Below are positions 28,069-38,309 of a DNA stretch of 64,000 bases, piece after piece. Positions within the stretch are counted from its first letter, which is position 1, and the number at the start of each line of letters is the position of its first letter. The translations under genes were made by a program, and so were the position numbers. The stretch lies in NCBI GenBank assembly GCA_022841625.1, contig JALHRD010000005.1, forward strand, positions 1-64,000, given 5' to 3'. Source of the DNA: Xanthobacteraceae bacterium (GTDB taxonomy: Bacteria; Pseudomonadota; Alphaproteobacteria; Rhizobiales; Xanthobacteraceae). The notes under the pieces were generated by a model. The model made no database searches, had not been told where the DNA came from, and saw only the letters and a program-made list of their open reading frames with translations.

Positions 28069-29100
28069 TTATTCCGCGCGCCCGAGGACGTTGGCAAGGT
28101 CGTGATAGACCGTATGCAGGTGTTGCGCCACCGGATCGACCGACCCGAGTTCGATCACAAAGCCCTGCCCGATGACGCGGTAGCCAAACGCTCGCCCCAC
28201 TTCGTTCGGTCCGGACCAGGCAAAATGCACGGCCTCGCGGTCGCCCAAGCGCACCCGCGCGCGCTGCGTCTCGGCCAGCGCCGGCACCAAATAGTCGACC
28301 GCGTAGAGGTCGATCAATTGCCAGATCAGGTCGCGCTGCGCCGAAGTCAGTTCGGCGGCCGCGATACCGACAGCCTGCGCATTGGCGCGCTCCTTTCCGG
28401 CATAGGACAGAATATTGTTCATAGGCGCGGCCGAGACCCGCGCCCTGGCCTGAAGTTTCGGATCGAGGTCGCCATAAAGCCGCCGCGCCAGGGTTTCCTC
28501 GCCGCGCAGCGTGACCAGGCCAGCATGCTTGCCCGCGGTAACCCGATTGGGATTGACCGAGAACGACGATGGCGTGACCGAAACGATGCGGTTGTCGAGC
28601 ACCGCGATCGACTGATGGAGATGATGACCCTCAAGCCGGAAACCCCAGGCGCCGGTTTCCGACGGTGCGCCAAACACCGCAAACGAGAATCGCTCCGATG
28701 AGCGCTGGCCGGACATGTTGCCTTGCGATGCCAGCACATCCTGCAGGATCATGACGTTGCGGCTTTTTTCGATGCCGTCCGGCGACAGCAAGACCGCCAA
28801 CACCGCCCAAGCCGCCTGTTTCTGCGCGGGATCCATTTGCTCAAGCCGCAGCCCGGGCTTGATGTTGTCGCCGCTGCCGAAGTAGTTCCAATCGCGCCAC
28901 TGCGGCCCGTTCCAGGCAAAGGTCGCAGACTGGCGTTTGTCGCTTTCGAGGCCGGCGAGAAATTTTCTGGTCGCCGCCAGCGGATCCGCCGCCGAACCAA
29001 GCCCAGCCTGCGCCGCGCCCAGCCTTGGCAGCATCGCCGCCCCGACAAATGTTGCGCCGCCCGCGATGATACGGCGACGATCAAGGGCTCGGTTATGCAT
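28069..29100 (-). CDS. Tat-type exported DUF3500 protein
   Basis: The 343-residue protein starts with LDRRRIIAGGATFVGAAML, a twin-arginine signal. It matches DUF3500, with FGAPSETGAWGFRLEGHHLHQSI and SVTPSSFSVNPNRV as recognisable blocks. The family has no assigned reaction. Histidines in the GHHLHQ segment could bind a metal (inference). GGGAGGG is placed well before the ATG. It precedes moaB with a gap of only 7 bp and follows the zinc metallopeptidase gene, so all three may be co-transcribed. Confidence 0.83.
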   Translation of the reverse strand: MHNRALDRRRIIAGGATFVGAAMLPRLGAAQAGLGSAADPLAATRKFLAGLESDKRQSATFAWNGPQWRDWNYFGSGDNIKPGLRLEQMDPAQKQAAWAVLAVLLSPDGIEKSRNVMILQDVLASQGNMSGQRSSERFSFAVFGAPSETGAWGFRLEGHHLHQSIAVLDNRIVSVTPSSFSVNPNRVTAGKHAGLVTLRGEETLARRLYGDLDPKLQARARVSAAPMNNILSYAGKERANAQAVGIAAAELTSAQRDLIWQLIDLYAVDYLVPALAETQRARVRLGDREAVHFAWSGPNEVGRAFGYRVIGQGFVIELGSVDPVAQHLHTVYHDLANVLGRAE

Positions 29101-29137
29101 GATCCCTCCCGGTGGCAACAATCGACCGAAGTCTCGC

Positions 29138-30085
29138 TTAGAGCTTCGCCGTCGGCGCAAAGGTGTTGCAGCTTTCGAGCGTTCCCTGCTTGAAGCCGGT
29201 GAAAAACCAGCGCTGGCGCTGCTCGGAGGTGCCGTGGGTAAATGAGTCCGGCACCACTTGTCCCTGCGAGCGCCGCTGCAATGTATCGTCGCCGATCGCG
29301 CTCGCTGTGCGCAGCGCGGCCTCGATGTCGCCGGGCTGCAAGCGGCCCTCGGACCGATTAGCCCAAATGCCGGACAAACAATCGGCCTGCAGTTCGACCC
29401 GGACCTGAACGCGGTTGGCCGCCGGCGTTCGCCCGCCCACGGCCTGCTGCTCCCGGTGCGCCTTCGAGAGAATGCCAAGCTCATTCTGTACGTGGTGAGC
29501 GACCTCATGCGCGATCACATAGGCCTGCGCAAAGCGGCATGACGGGCTGCCGGCATCGCAGCCACGGAACCGCGTCTCGATCATCTGGAAGAAAGACGTA
29601 TCGAGATAGATTTTTCGGTCGGCCGGACAATAGAACGGCCCCATCGCCGCCATGGCCGTGCCGCCGCAAGTGGCCTGCGTCCGGCCGGAATAGAGCACCA
29701 GCACCGGCGGACGGTAGGTCCGATTGCTGCGCGCGAAAATATCCTTCCAGGTCGCCTCGGTGCTGGCGAGGATGCGCGTGACGAATCGTCCGGTCTCATC
29801 CTTCGGCGATGCGCCGGGGCGACTGGGCTGCTGCCCGGGCTGCATCTGCTCGACGCGCGGCTGCTGGCGTGAAAACTGGTCGGCGGCGCCGATCAACATG
29901 CGCGGATCGATGCCGGTTGCGTATCCGATCAGCCCGAGAATCAGAACGGTGCCGATCGACAATCCGCCTGCGCCGCCTGGAACACCGCCAAATCCACCAC
30001 CGCCGCCGCCATAACCGCCGCCACCGCCATCGCTGCCACGACGATCCTCAACGTTCTGACTTTCCGGCAGGTCTTCCCAGCGCAT
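29138..30085 (-). CDS. Neutral zinc metallopeptidase, YpfJ type
   Basis: The 315-residue protein has a glycine-rich N-terminus (about residues 18-42) and one membrane helix (IGTVLILGLIGYATGI). The metallopeptidase-like domain contains the zinc motif HEVAHHVQ. YPF J-family features are DISF-like 'KIYLDTSFFQMIETRF' and 'ELQADCLSGIWAN'. It is anchored in the inner membrane, with the domain most likely periplasmic. Substrate unknown. It is the first gene of a possible three-gene unit with the DUF3500 gene and moaB. Confidence 0.87.
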   Translation of the reverse strand: MRWEDLPESQNVEDRRGSDGGGGGYGGGGGGFGGVPGGAGGLSIGTVLILGLIGYATGIDPRMLIGAADQFSRQQPRVEQMQPGQQPSRPGASPKDETGRFVTRILASTEATWKDIFARSNRTYRPPVLVLYSGRTQATCGGTAMAAMGPFYCPADRKIYLDTSFFQMIETRFRGCDAGSPSCRFAQAYVIAHEVAHHVQNELGILSKAHREQQAVGGRTPAANRVQVRVELQADCLSGIWANRSEGRLQPGDIEAALRTASAIGDDTLQRRSQGQVVPDSFTHGTSEQRQRWFFTGFKQGTLESCNTFAPTAKL

Positions 30086-30237
30086 GATCGAAATTCCTAG
30101 CTACCGCCCGCACTATCGCGGGCGATTGACTTGCCTATCAGCGGCCTTGCCGATCCGAGACTTTGCCATTCGTGGCTAGGCCACCCCTGACTACCACGTC
30201 CGTACAATGTCGGTGTCGCCATCGGCATCAATATAAT

Positions 30238-31509
<1,272 letters not shown>

Positions 31510-31545
31510 GCGGCGCAGCCCTGCAACCTGCCCCCGCGGCAGGTA

Positions 31546-32118
31546 TCAGGAAGCCGGCCAGAAAAACGGTAGCCAGCGCCTGACAAACAAAATGCTTTCG
31601 CCAAGGGAGCGTTGGGTCTCAGGGGCGGATGTTCGAAATTTGATGAACTTGTTTTTGGCTGACCCAATACAGATCGTGCCATCCATCTTGCTATCGAATG
31701 TAAGCCACGCGCAATTCAGGCGCGACGTCATTTTCTCGTCAGGGAGGGAGAAGCCCTTCTTCACCTCGGCGTTCTTGCGGAATTGAATGACCTCTTTGAG
31801 GGACGAACGCAGTTCCGCAAGGATGCGGTCATCGTCCGGATCGTCCGGAATGGTCTTTTCGCCCAGATCATAGACATAAATCGTGGTGGTGATCGGACCC
31901 AGTTGATAACCAACGCTGTGTCCAAGCCCAGGATTTGACTTTTCGTACTCGCGGACGCTGGTTCGGCGCGCACCGGCAAACTCGATTGGAAATACGAACG
32001 CACCAATGCGCGCCGGTTGATCCGCGGGAATCTGCATCGGCGCTTGGGCGTATGCAAAGCCAAGCGTCGCGCTGAGGATGGCGACCGCGCCAGCAATACG
32101 CGAAACCGGGCCTGCCAT
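31546..32118 (-). CDS. Small exported protein of unknown function
   Basis: The 190-residue protein has a signal peptide (GAVAILSATLGFAYAQA) and a mature part with YDLGEKTIPDDPDDDR, which may be a calcium-like acidic loop. No known domain was recognised. The open frame continues 180 codons upstream through the neighbouring gene, but that part has the composition of a shadow frame. I start at the ATG with GAGGG upstream. It sits 11 bp behind the DUF1194 gene, so it is probably its operon partner. Confidence 0.65.
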   Translation of the reverse strand: MAGPVSRIAGAVAILSATLGFAYAQAPMQIPADQPARIGAFVFPIEFAGARRTSVREYEKSNPGLGHSVGYQLGPITTTIYVYDLGEKTIPDDPDDDRILAELRSSLKEVIQFRKNAEVKKGFSLPDEKMTSRLNCAWLTFDSKMDGTICIGSAKNKFIKFRTSAPETQRSLGESILFVRRWLPFFWPAS

Positions 32119-32129
32119 CGTGGCAACCC

Positions 32130-32945
32130 TCACGAACAAAACACCCTTGCCTTCTTGCCCTGCACCGGCACCACGCGCGGCGCCGGCATAAGCCCCGCGA
32201 CCTCCAGCACCAGCTTGGTGCGGGTGGCCTCCTTGAACTGCTCGCGCTCGCGGATGCCGATCACGAAAGAACCGGGGCCACCGATGACGCAGTCCTCGTA
32301 GTAGACGTCGAGATGTTCGAACGTCGCCCCCCACATGCCGTAGCCGCCGCTTCGGCGCAGCATGATCGGCAGACCATTGATGGTAATGCCGGCTGCCAGT
32401 ACCTCGTCGCGCATTTTGGTGACCGGCGGCCCTTGATTGTTGACGCCGTCGCCGGAGACATCGATGACCTGCCGCAAGCCACGATAGCCGGACGCATCGA
32501 ACAGCGGCTTGGCGAATTGCAGCGCGCCGTAGATCGAGGTGCGCGGCGCACGGCGATACGGCGCGCGTGCGATCTCGCTCGCCACCGCCTCGGCCGCGGC
32601 CGGGCCGTCGATCAACCGCCATGGCATCAGGATGGTCTGGTCGAACAGGCCCGCCCACTCGAAATAGGTCACCGCGACTTTGCCATGGGAGCCCGCGCGC
32701 AGCGCTTGCAAGAATTCGCGCGAGGTCAAGGCAGTGACATAGCCGTCACGCTGCAATTCCTGTTCCTCGGGATCCATCGAGTTCGAAACGTCGACCGCGA
32801 TCACCAATTCGACATCGACTGGCACCGCATTGGGCCGCTTGTCGGCCAAGCGAAGCGCCGGGGCGGCGAAGCCGCCGCTCCAGGCCGCGATCAGCAGCGC
32901 ACCGACAACGGCGCCAACTACAATCTGGCAGGTCCGAGCGCGCAT
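32130..32945 (-). CDS. DUF1194 (von Willebrand A-like) exported protein
   Basis: The 271-residue protein begins with a signal or anchor helix and then a VWA-like domain. The MIDAS motif reads VIAVDVSNSMDPEEQELQRDGY, with a second element in DVSGDGVNNQG. This is DUF1194, a family of unknown function common in alphaproteobacteria. The intact DxSxS suggests divalent-metal-dependent protein binding in the periplasm. It is followed closely by the small exported protein gene. Confidence 0.87.
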   Translation of the reverse strand: MRARTCQIVVGAVVGALLIAAWSGGFAAPALRLADKRPNAVPVDVELVIAVDVSNSMDPEEQELQRDGYVTALTSREFLQALRAGSHGKVAVTYFEWAGLFDQTILMPWRLIDGPAAAEAVASEIARAPYRRAPRTSIYGALQFAKPLFDASGYRGLRQVIDVSGDGVNNQGPPVTKMRDEVLAAGITINGLPIMLRRSGGYGMWGATFEHLDVYYEDCVIGGPGSFVIGIREREQFKEATRTKLVLEVAGLMPAPRVVPVQGKKARVFCS

Positions 32946-33034
32946 GCGGGACTCCCTACACAGCCCATCGTGACGCGATGCCAGTCCCGAGACAAGCTAG
33001 CGAAGCGACTAAATTACGGCGGCGAACACAAAAC

Positions 33035-34696
33035 TCACGCGCCGGCGGGCAACTGATAAAGCGCGCCATATTTGCCGCGCAGATAGGCAAGATAGGGCTT
33101 CATGGTCATCGGCTCGCCGGTGGCCCGCGCGATCAATGCGTTCGGCGTGAACTTGCTGCCGTGCCGGTAGAGATTGTCGACAAGCCAACGATGCAGTGTA
33201 CGGAATTCACCGCGCGCGATCTCGCTGGGGATGTCGGGATGCGCCTTGATGGCGGCGGCGTAGAACTGCGCACTGAGAATATTGCCGATGGTGTAGCCCT
33301 GGAAACCGCCGCCGAGGCCGCCGTAATACCAATGCACGTCTTGCAGACAGCCGTCGCGATCGTCGGGCGGCGCAAGTCCGAGATCGGATTTCATGCGTGC
33401 GCGCCAGGCTTCGGGGATGTCCTTGACTGCAAGCCGCCCTTCCAACAGGTCGAGTTCAAGATCAAAGCGCAGCATGACATGGAGATTGTAGGTGACCTCG
33501 TCGGCGTCGGTCCGGATCAAAGACCGCTCGACCTTGTTGATGGCGCGATAGAACATATCCAGCGATACGTTGTCGAACTGGCCGGCAAACCGGTGGCGCA
33601 GCGCCGGAAAGAAGTGCTCCCAGAACGCGCGGCCGCGCCCGACCACGTTCTCCCATAGCCGCGACTGGCTCTCATGCACGCCGGCCGAGACGCCCGAGCC
33701 GAGCGGCGAACCGTCAAGCGCTATACCGACGCCCTGCTCATACATGGCATGGCCGGCTTCATGCACGGTCGAGAACAGTGCGTCGCCCAGATCGTCCGCG
33801 CGCACCCGCGTCGTGATCCGGACATCGCCGCCACCGAATTTGGTGCAGAACGGGTGATGCGTCTTATCCAGACGCCCGCGTTCGAGATCGTAACCGAGGC
33901 GGACGGCGACATCGAGGCCAAACGCAAGCTGGGCGGCTTCGTCGAACGCGCCGCGCAGGCAGCGGTCATCGGCCACCGGCTGTTCGGCAACTGCCCGGAC
34001 AATCGGCACCAGTTCACGCCGCAGATCCGAGAACAGCGCCTGGACCGACGCCGTGGTCATGCCCTCATCGGCGTCGTCGATCAGCGGATCGGCGACGCGA
34101 TCGTACGGTGCGAAGAAATTCGCATAGTCTCGGGTCAGTTCGATGGTCTTTTCAAGATATGGCCGCATGGTCGAAAAATCATTGGCCGGCCGCGCCGCGA
34201 TCCAGGCGTTGTAGGAGGCCGAGCCATGCCGGTTGGCGCGCTCGACCCAGGCAGCGGGAACCTTGATCGCCTTTTCGAAGTCGCGCCGCGCAACGCGAAT
34301 GAGCGCGGCATCGTCGGAGTCCGGCGGCAGGCGCTCGGCATATGCGGTCAGCGCGTCGATCAGCTTGCCGAGCGCGGGATCGATCGCTCGTTCGTGCCGC
34401 AGGCGCGACACCATTGCGCTCTGGCGTCCGCGCGCCACAGCGCCGCCTTTCGGCATGTAAGTCGCCTCATCCCAGCCCAGAACCGCCCCGACCCTGCCGA
34501 GATCGCTGATCTCGAGCAGGCGCTGTTTGAGTTCGGCGAGCCGATCCTCGGCTGAGCGCCCGCCCCTGACGGACAACGCCTTGGCGCTGCGCGCGCGGGC
34601 AGCGGGCTTGGCGACGCGCGCATGGCGGGCCTTTCGGACGCCGCTGCGAGATTTGGCGGATCGCCCCTTGAGGCGCACGGTCTTTTTCATGGACAT
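33035..34696 (-). CDS. M32 carboxypeptidase with basic N-terminal extension
   Basis: The 553-residue metallocarboxypeptidase belongs to the Taq carboxypeptidase family (M32). The zinc site is HEAGHAMYEQGVG, and DEVTYNLHVMLRFDLE and GYTIGNILSAQFYAA are diagnostic. Usual length is about 500. Here about 50 Lys/Arg/Ala-rich residues precede the domain, which starts near 'DRLAELKQRLLEISDL'. The extension could be a real nucleic-acid-binding-like tail, or the true start could lie later. Probably cytoplasmic, trimming C-terminal residues from peptides. Confidence 0.9.
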   Translation of the reverse strand: MSMKKTVRLKGRSAKSRSGVRKARHARVAKPAARARSAKALSVRGGRSAEDRLAELKQRLLEISDLGRVGAVLGWDEATYMPKGGAVARGRQSAMVSRLRHERAIDPALGKLIDALTAYAERLPPDSDDAALIRVARRDFEKAIKVPAAWVERANRHGSASYNAWIAARPANDFSTMRPYLEKTIELTRDYANFFAPYDRVADPLIDDADEGMTTASVQALFSDLRRELVPIVRAVAEQPVADDRCLRGAFDEAAQLAFGLDVAVRLGYDLERGRLDKTHHPFCTKFGGGDVRITTRVRADDLGDALFSTVHEAGHAMYEQGVGIALDGSPLGSGVSAGVHESQSRLWENVVGRGRAFWEHFFPALRHRFAGQFDNVSLDMFYRAINKVERSLIRTDADEVTYNLHVMLRFDLELDLLEGRLAVKDIPEAWRARMKSDLGLAPPDDRDGCLQDVHWYYGGLGGGFQGYTIGNILSAQFYAAAIKAHPDIPSEIARGEFRTLHRWLVDNLYRHGSKFTPNALIARATGEPMTMKPYLAYLRGKYGALYQLPAGA

Positions 34697-34760
34697 GTCC
34701 TGTTCGGTTCCGCTGGAACCTGCCGCAGAAATAGCCGAAAATAAGGTATAGTACGATCAT

Positions 34761-35762
34761 ATGCGCTCGGCGCATTGGAGGCTTGCCTTGAAACCGTTGC
34801 TGGCTGCCATTGCTTGCGCCACGGCTCTCGCACTTTCCTCCGGCGCCGCCGCGCAAACCTACCCATCGCGCCCGATCACCATGATCGTCCCGCTCGCGCC
34901 GGGCGGCTCCACCGACGTGATCGCGCGCATCATGGCGGAGGGCATGCGCACAGCGCTCAACCAGACAATCGTGGTCGAAAACACCACTGGCGCCGGCGGC
35001 ACCATCGGCGTTGGCCGGCTCGCGCGCGCGACGCCCGACGGCTACACCTTCGGCATCGGCCAGTGGGGCACCAACGTCGCAAATGGCGCAGTCCATAACC
35101 TGCAATATGATCTGTTGAAGGACTTCGAGCCGATCGCCCTGATCGCAACTCAGCCGTTCCTGATCGTGGCGCGCAAGTCGATGCCGGCCAACAACCTTAC
35201 GGAATTGATCGCCTGGCTGAAGAGCAATGCCGGCAAGGCCTCGCAAGGCAATTCCGGCATCGGTACGCCAAGCCATGTCGGCGGCATTTTCTTTCAGAAC
35301 GCAATCGGGGTGCGCTACACGATGGTGCCTTATCGCAGCGCCGGCCAATCGATGCAGGATCTGGTCGCCGGCAATATCGACATGCAGCTCGACACGCCGG
35401 CGGTTTCATTGCCGCAGCTGCATAACGGCAACATCAGGGCCTATGCGGTGACCGCCAAGCGCCGGTTGACGACCGCGCCAGAGATTCCAACCACCGACGA
35501 AGCCGGCCTGCCCGGGTTCTATTTTTCATTCTGGCATGCGTTCTGGGCTCCCAAGGGCACGCCCAAAGACATCGTCGCACGGCTCAATGATGCGGTGGTG
35601 CGCAGCCTGACCGATCCCGGCATTCGCCAGAAATTGATTGGCGCCAGCCAAGACATCTTCCCGCCCGAGCAGCTTACGCCGGAAGCGCTTGGCGCATTCC
35701 AGAAAGCCGAAATCGATACCTGGTGGCCGATCATCAAAGCGGCGGGCATCAAAGCGGAGTAA
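34761..35762 (+). CDS. Tripartite tricarboxylate transporter receptor (Bug family) 1
   Basis: The 333-residue periplasmic solute-binding protein has a signal peptide ending at GAAAQ, then YPSRPITMIVPLAPGGSTDVIAR, the classic opening of TctC/Bug receptors. GIGTPSHVGG and VPYRSAGQSMQDLVAGNIDMQLD are further family blocks. The ligand is a small carboxylate or an aromatic or nicotinate-type compound; it cannot be told from sequence. No TctA or TctB membrane genes are present. It heads a short unit with the VOC and asparaginase-like genes. Confidence 0.9.
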   Translation: MRSAHWRLALKPLLAAIACATALALSSGAAAQTYPSRPITMIVPLAPGGSTDVIARIMAEGMRTALNQTIVVENTTGAGGTIGVGRLARATPDGYTFGIGQWGTNVANGAVHNLQYDLLKDFEPIALIATQPFLIVARKSMPANNLTELIAWLKSNAGKASQGNSGIGTPSHVGGIFFQNAIGVRYTMVPYRSAGQSMQDLVAGNIDMQLDTPAVSLPQLHNGNIRAYAVTAKRRLTTAPEIPTTDEAGLPGFYFSFWHAFWAPKGTPKDIVARLNDAVVRSLTDPGIRQKLIGASQDIFPPEQLTPEALGAFQKAEIDTWWPIIKAAGIKAE

Positions 35763-35766
35763 GCGA

Positions 35767-36669
35767 ATGCAGAGCTATAATCGCGCGGCCGAGGATCTCG
35801 GCAATTCGGTCCATCTCGAACACGTCAATGTGCAGATCCCGGATCAGCGGATCGCCAGCCTGTTTTACGTGGTGGGGCTCGGGCTGACGCGCGATCCCTA
35901 TCTCAACGTCGCCGACAACAATATGTGGATCAATGTCGGACGCAGCCAGTTCCACCTGCCGACCGGCAATCCGCAGGTCTTGCGCGGCCATACCGGCATT
36001 GTGATGGAAGGGCGCGAGGCGCTGCTGGAGCGGTTGAAGGCCGTCGCCAGCAAGCTTGACGGCACCCGCTTTGGCTTTGCCGAGCGCAACGATCACGTCG
36101 AAGCGACCTGCCCGTGGGGCAACCGCGTGCGCTGCTATGAGCCGGATACCGCGCGCTTCGGGCGCGTCACGCTCGGTTTTCCCTATGTCGAATTCGATGT
36201 GCCGCCCGGCGCGGCCACGGGCATCGCCCGGTTCTATCGCGAAATGATCGGCACGCCGGCCGAGGCGGCGAACGGCGACGGCGCTGTTGCGCGGGTCCAC
36301 GTCGGCAAGGACCAGCATTTTCTGTTTCGCGAAACCGACCGGCCGCTGCCCGACTTCGACGAACATCACGTGCAGATCTATGTCGCGGATTTTTCAGGCC
36401 CGCACCGGCGGCTCAAGGAGCGTGGCCTGGTCAATCGCGAGGACAATCAATACCAATACCGCTTCCGCGATATTATCGATCTCGACAGCGGCAAGCCTCT
36501 GTTCACAATCGAGCACGAGGTGCGCAGCCTCACCCATCCGATGTTTCTGCGCCCGCTGGTCAATCGCAATCCGATGCAGACCACCCGCAACTATTCCATG
36601 GGCCACGACGCCGCATCGTGGGCGATGGGCCCGGAGCATTTCGACGACCAACCGCAACGGCCGATGTGA
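35767..36669 (+). CDS. VOC-fold protein, extradiol-dioxygenase-like
   Basis: The 300-residue protein has two vicinal-oxygen-chelate modules. The first opens with HLEHVNVQIPDQRIASLFYVVGLGLTRDP and the second with LGFPYVEFDVPP. A candidate metal ligand is the histidine in LEHVNV, with others in the second half (DEHHVQIYV). It resembles extradiol dioxygenases, but its reaction is unknown. The ATG is 4 bp after the receptor stop, so the two are co-transcribed. I rejected an upstream start inside the receptor gene. Confidence 0.78.
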   Translation: MQSYNRAAEDLGNSVHLEHVNVQIPDQRIASLFYVVGLGLTRDPYLNVADNNMWINVGRSQFHLPTGNPQVLRGHTGIVMEGREALLERLKAVASKLDGTRFGFAERNDHVEATCPWGNRVRCYEPDTARFGRVTLGFPYVEFDVPPGAATGIARFYREMIGTPAEAANGDGAVARVHVGKDQHFLFRETDRPLPDFDEHHVQIYVADFSGPHRRLKERGLVNREDNQYQYRFRDIIDLDSGKPLFTIEHEVRSLTHPMFLRPLVNRNPMQTTRNYSMGHDAASWAMGPEHFDDQPQRPM

Positions 36670-36740
36670 TCGCCTGCGGCCACGCAAGACAGTATACCGA
36701 CGGCGCCAAAGCCGCCCGGATAACCTCGGGGAGAACATGG

Positions 36741-37808
36741 ATGAAGTCCCTCTTAGCCATGGCGCTCGCTATCGCCGCATCGATGCCGACGGTCGCATTC
36801 GCGCAGCTAGAAAAAGGAACGCAAATGCGTGTTCATGTCATCACCTGCACCGGAACGCTGCCGCGCAACCCGAAGAACCGGCTGGAATTTCTTCGTTATG
36901 CCACCACCGGCGAGCCGCGCCTGACCAGCAAGCAATTGGTCGAACGAATCCCCGAGGTGCAGCAGTTCGCCCGCGTTAGCGTGGAGTCGGACGAATTTCT
37001 GCCCTGCGACTCGTCTGAGAATTTCAAGAACCTCGGCACGATGGTCGATGCACGGCTCAAGGATCCCGATATCGCCGGCATCGTGATCACCCACGGCACC
37101 AACACGCTCGAAGAAACCGCCTATTTCCTGAACCTGACGATGAAACACGAAAAGACCATTGTCGTCGTCGGCGCGCAGCGGCCGTTCAGCACGTTGAGTT
37201 CGGACGGTCCACTCAACCTGCTCAACGCAATTCGCGTTGCCGCTGACCCAGCCGCGCGCGGCAAGGGTGTGCTGGTCGTCACCAATGACGAGATCAACGC
37301 GGCGCGCGACGTGACAAAATCGAATACCTATCGGCTGGAAACGTTCCAGTCCCGCGAACTCGGCCTGCTCGGCTATGCCGACCCGGACCGGATCGTGTTC
37401 TATCGCGCGCCAACCCGCAAACACACGATGCAATCACAGTTCGATCTCACCAAGATCGCCGCGTTTCCGAAGGTCAGCATCCTCTATAGCCATGCCGGCG
37501 ATGACGGCGACCTCGCCGGGGCCGCTGTGGCAGCCGGCGCCAAGGGACTGGTGATCGCCGGCACCGGCGCCGGCCATACCCAGAATGCGCGCAAGGCGCT
37601 CAAGGCCCTGCACGATGCGACCGGCGTGGTCGTGGTCCGCAGCGCGCGGGTCGGCGCCGGCCGGGTGATCCGCGACGACAATTGGCAGGAGCCGGGTTTT
37701 GTCGCCGCCGACAATCTCAGCCCGCAGAAGGCGCGCATCTTGTTGCAGCTCGGCCTGGCGGTCGCCGCCAAGCCCGACGACATCCAGCGGATGTTCGACG
37801 AGTATTGA
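36741..37808 (+). CDS. Periplasmic asparaginase-like protein
   Basis: The 355-residue protein has a signal peptide (MKSLLAMALAIAASMPTVAFA) and an asparaginase/glutaminase fold. It is recognisable by ITHGTNTLEETAYFLNLT, VVGAQRPFSTLSSDGPLN and NDEINAARDVTKSNT (catalytic lysine). Two departures stand out. The first threonine motif reads ITCTGTLPRN instead of ATGGTIAG, and the usual Asp of HGTDT is Asn. Activity on asparagine is therefore uncertain; another amide is possible. GGGGAG is correctly spaced before the ATG. It follows the VOC gene. Confidence 0.85.
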   Translation: MKSLLAMALAIAASMPTVAFAQLEKGTQMRVHVITCTGTLPRNPKNRLEFLRYATTGEPRLTSKQLVERIPEVQQFARVSVESDEFLPCDSSENFKNLGTMVDARLKDPDIAGIVITHGTNTLEETAYFLNLTMKHEKTIVVVGAQRPFSTLSSDGPLNLLNAIRVAADPAARGKGVLVVTNDEINAARDVTKSNTYRLETFQSRELGLLGYADPDRIVFYRAPTRKHTMQSQFDLTKIAAFPKVSILYSHAGDDGDLAGAAVAAGAKGLVIAGTGAGHTQNARKALKALHDATGVVVVRSARVGAGRVIRDDNWQEPGFVAADNLSPQKARILLQLGLAVAAKPDDIQRMFDEY

Positions 37809-37846
37809 GGCGCGTCAGCCTGCGAGACTGGCGCGGTGGCGCGCCG

Positions 37847-38197
37847 CTACTTCGCCGCCGTCACGCGAATCTCCACCATCTTGGCCGGCGATTGCAGCCG
37901 CGCCTCGATGCAGGCGCGCGCCGGCGCGCAGCCCTGCGGCACCCAGGCGTCCCAGACTTTGTTCATCTCATCGACGGTGCGGATGTCTTGCAGCCAGATC
38001 GTCGCCTGCACGAGCTTCGATTTATCGGTACCGGCCTTGGCCAGCAGCGCGTCGATTGCAGCGAGAATTTCCTGAGTCTGCGCGGCGACGCTCTGCCCCG
38101 CGGTCTTATCCGCCGTTAATCCCGCCAGATAAACCGTGTCGCCATGCACCACCGCACGGCTCAGCCGGGCCCCGGTCTCGAAACGTTGGATGGTCAA
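37847..38197 (-). CDS. RidA/YjgF family protein
   Basis: The 116-residue trimeric RidA-fold protein belongs to a family that hydrolyses reactive enamine/imine intermediates. VVHGDTVYLAGLTADKTAGQSVAAQTQEILAAIDALLAKAG and CIEARLQSPAKMVEIRVTA carry the family pattern. The conserved Arg of the active site has a plausible counterpart in EARLQ. I place the start at a TTG preceded by GGAGG five bases away; a GTG six codons upstream would lie on the ribosome site itself. Confidence 0.85.
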   Translation of the reverse strand: MTIQRFETGARLSRAVVHGDTVYLAGLTADKTAGQSVAAQTQEILAAIDALLAKAGTDKSKLVQATIWLQDIRTVDEMNKVWDAWVPQGCAPARACIEARLQSPAKMVEIRVTAAK

Positions 38198-38309
38198 TTG
38201 CGCCTCCTTTGGCACCGATATCGGGGCACCTTTCCCGCTGGCCGGCGGTGTAGTGTATGTATAATGGCTGGCCGGACCTTAGATGCCAAGCTGTGCAAGA
38301 GTAACCGCA

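Noticed and set aside
31546-32658. 370-codon reading of the small exported protein
   Set aside because: The first 180 codons overlap the DUF1194 gene in another frame and have shadow composition; the signal peptide begins at the later ATG.
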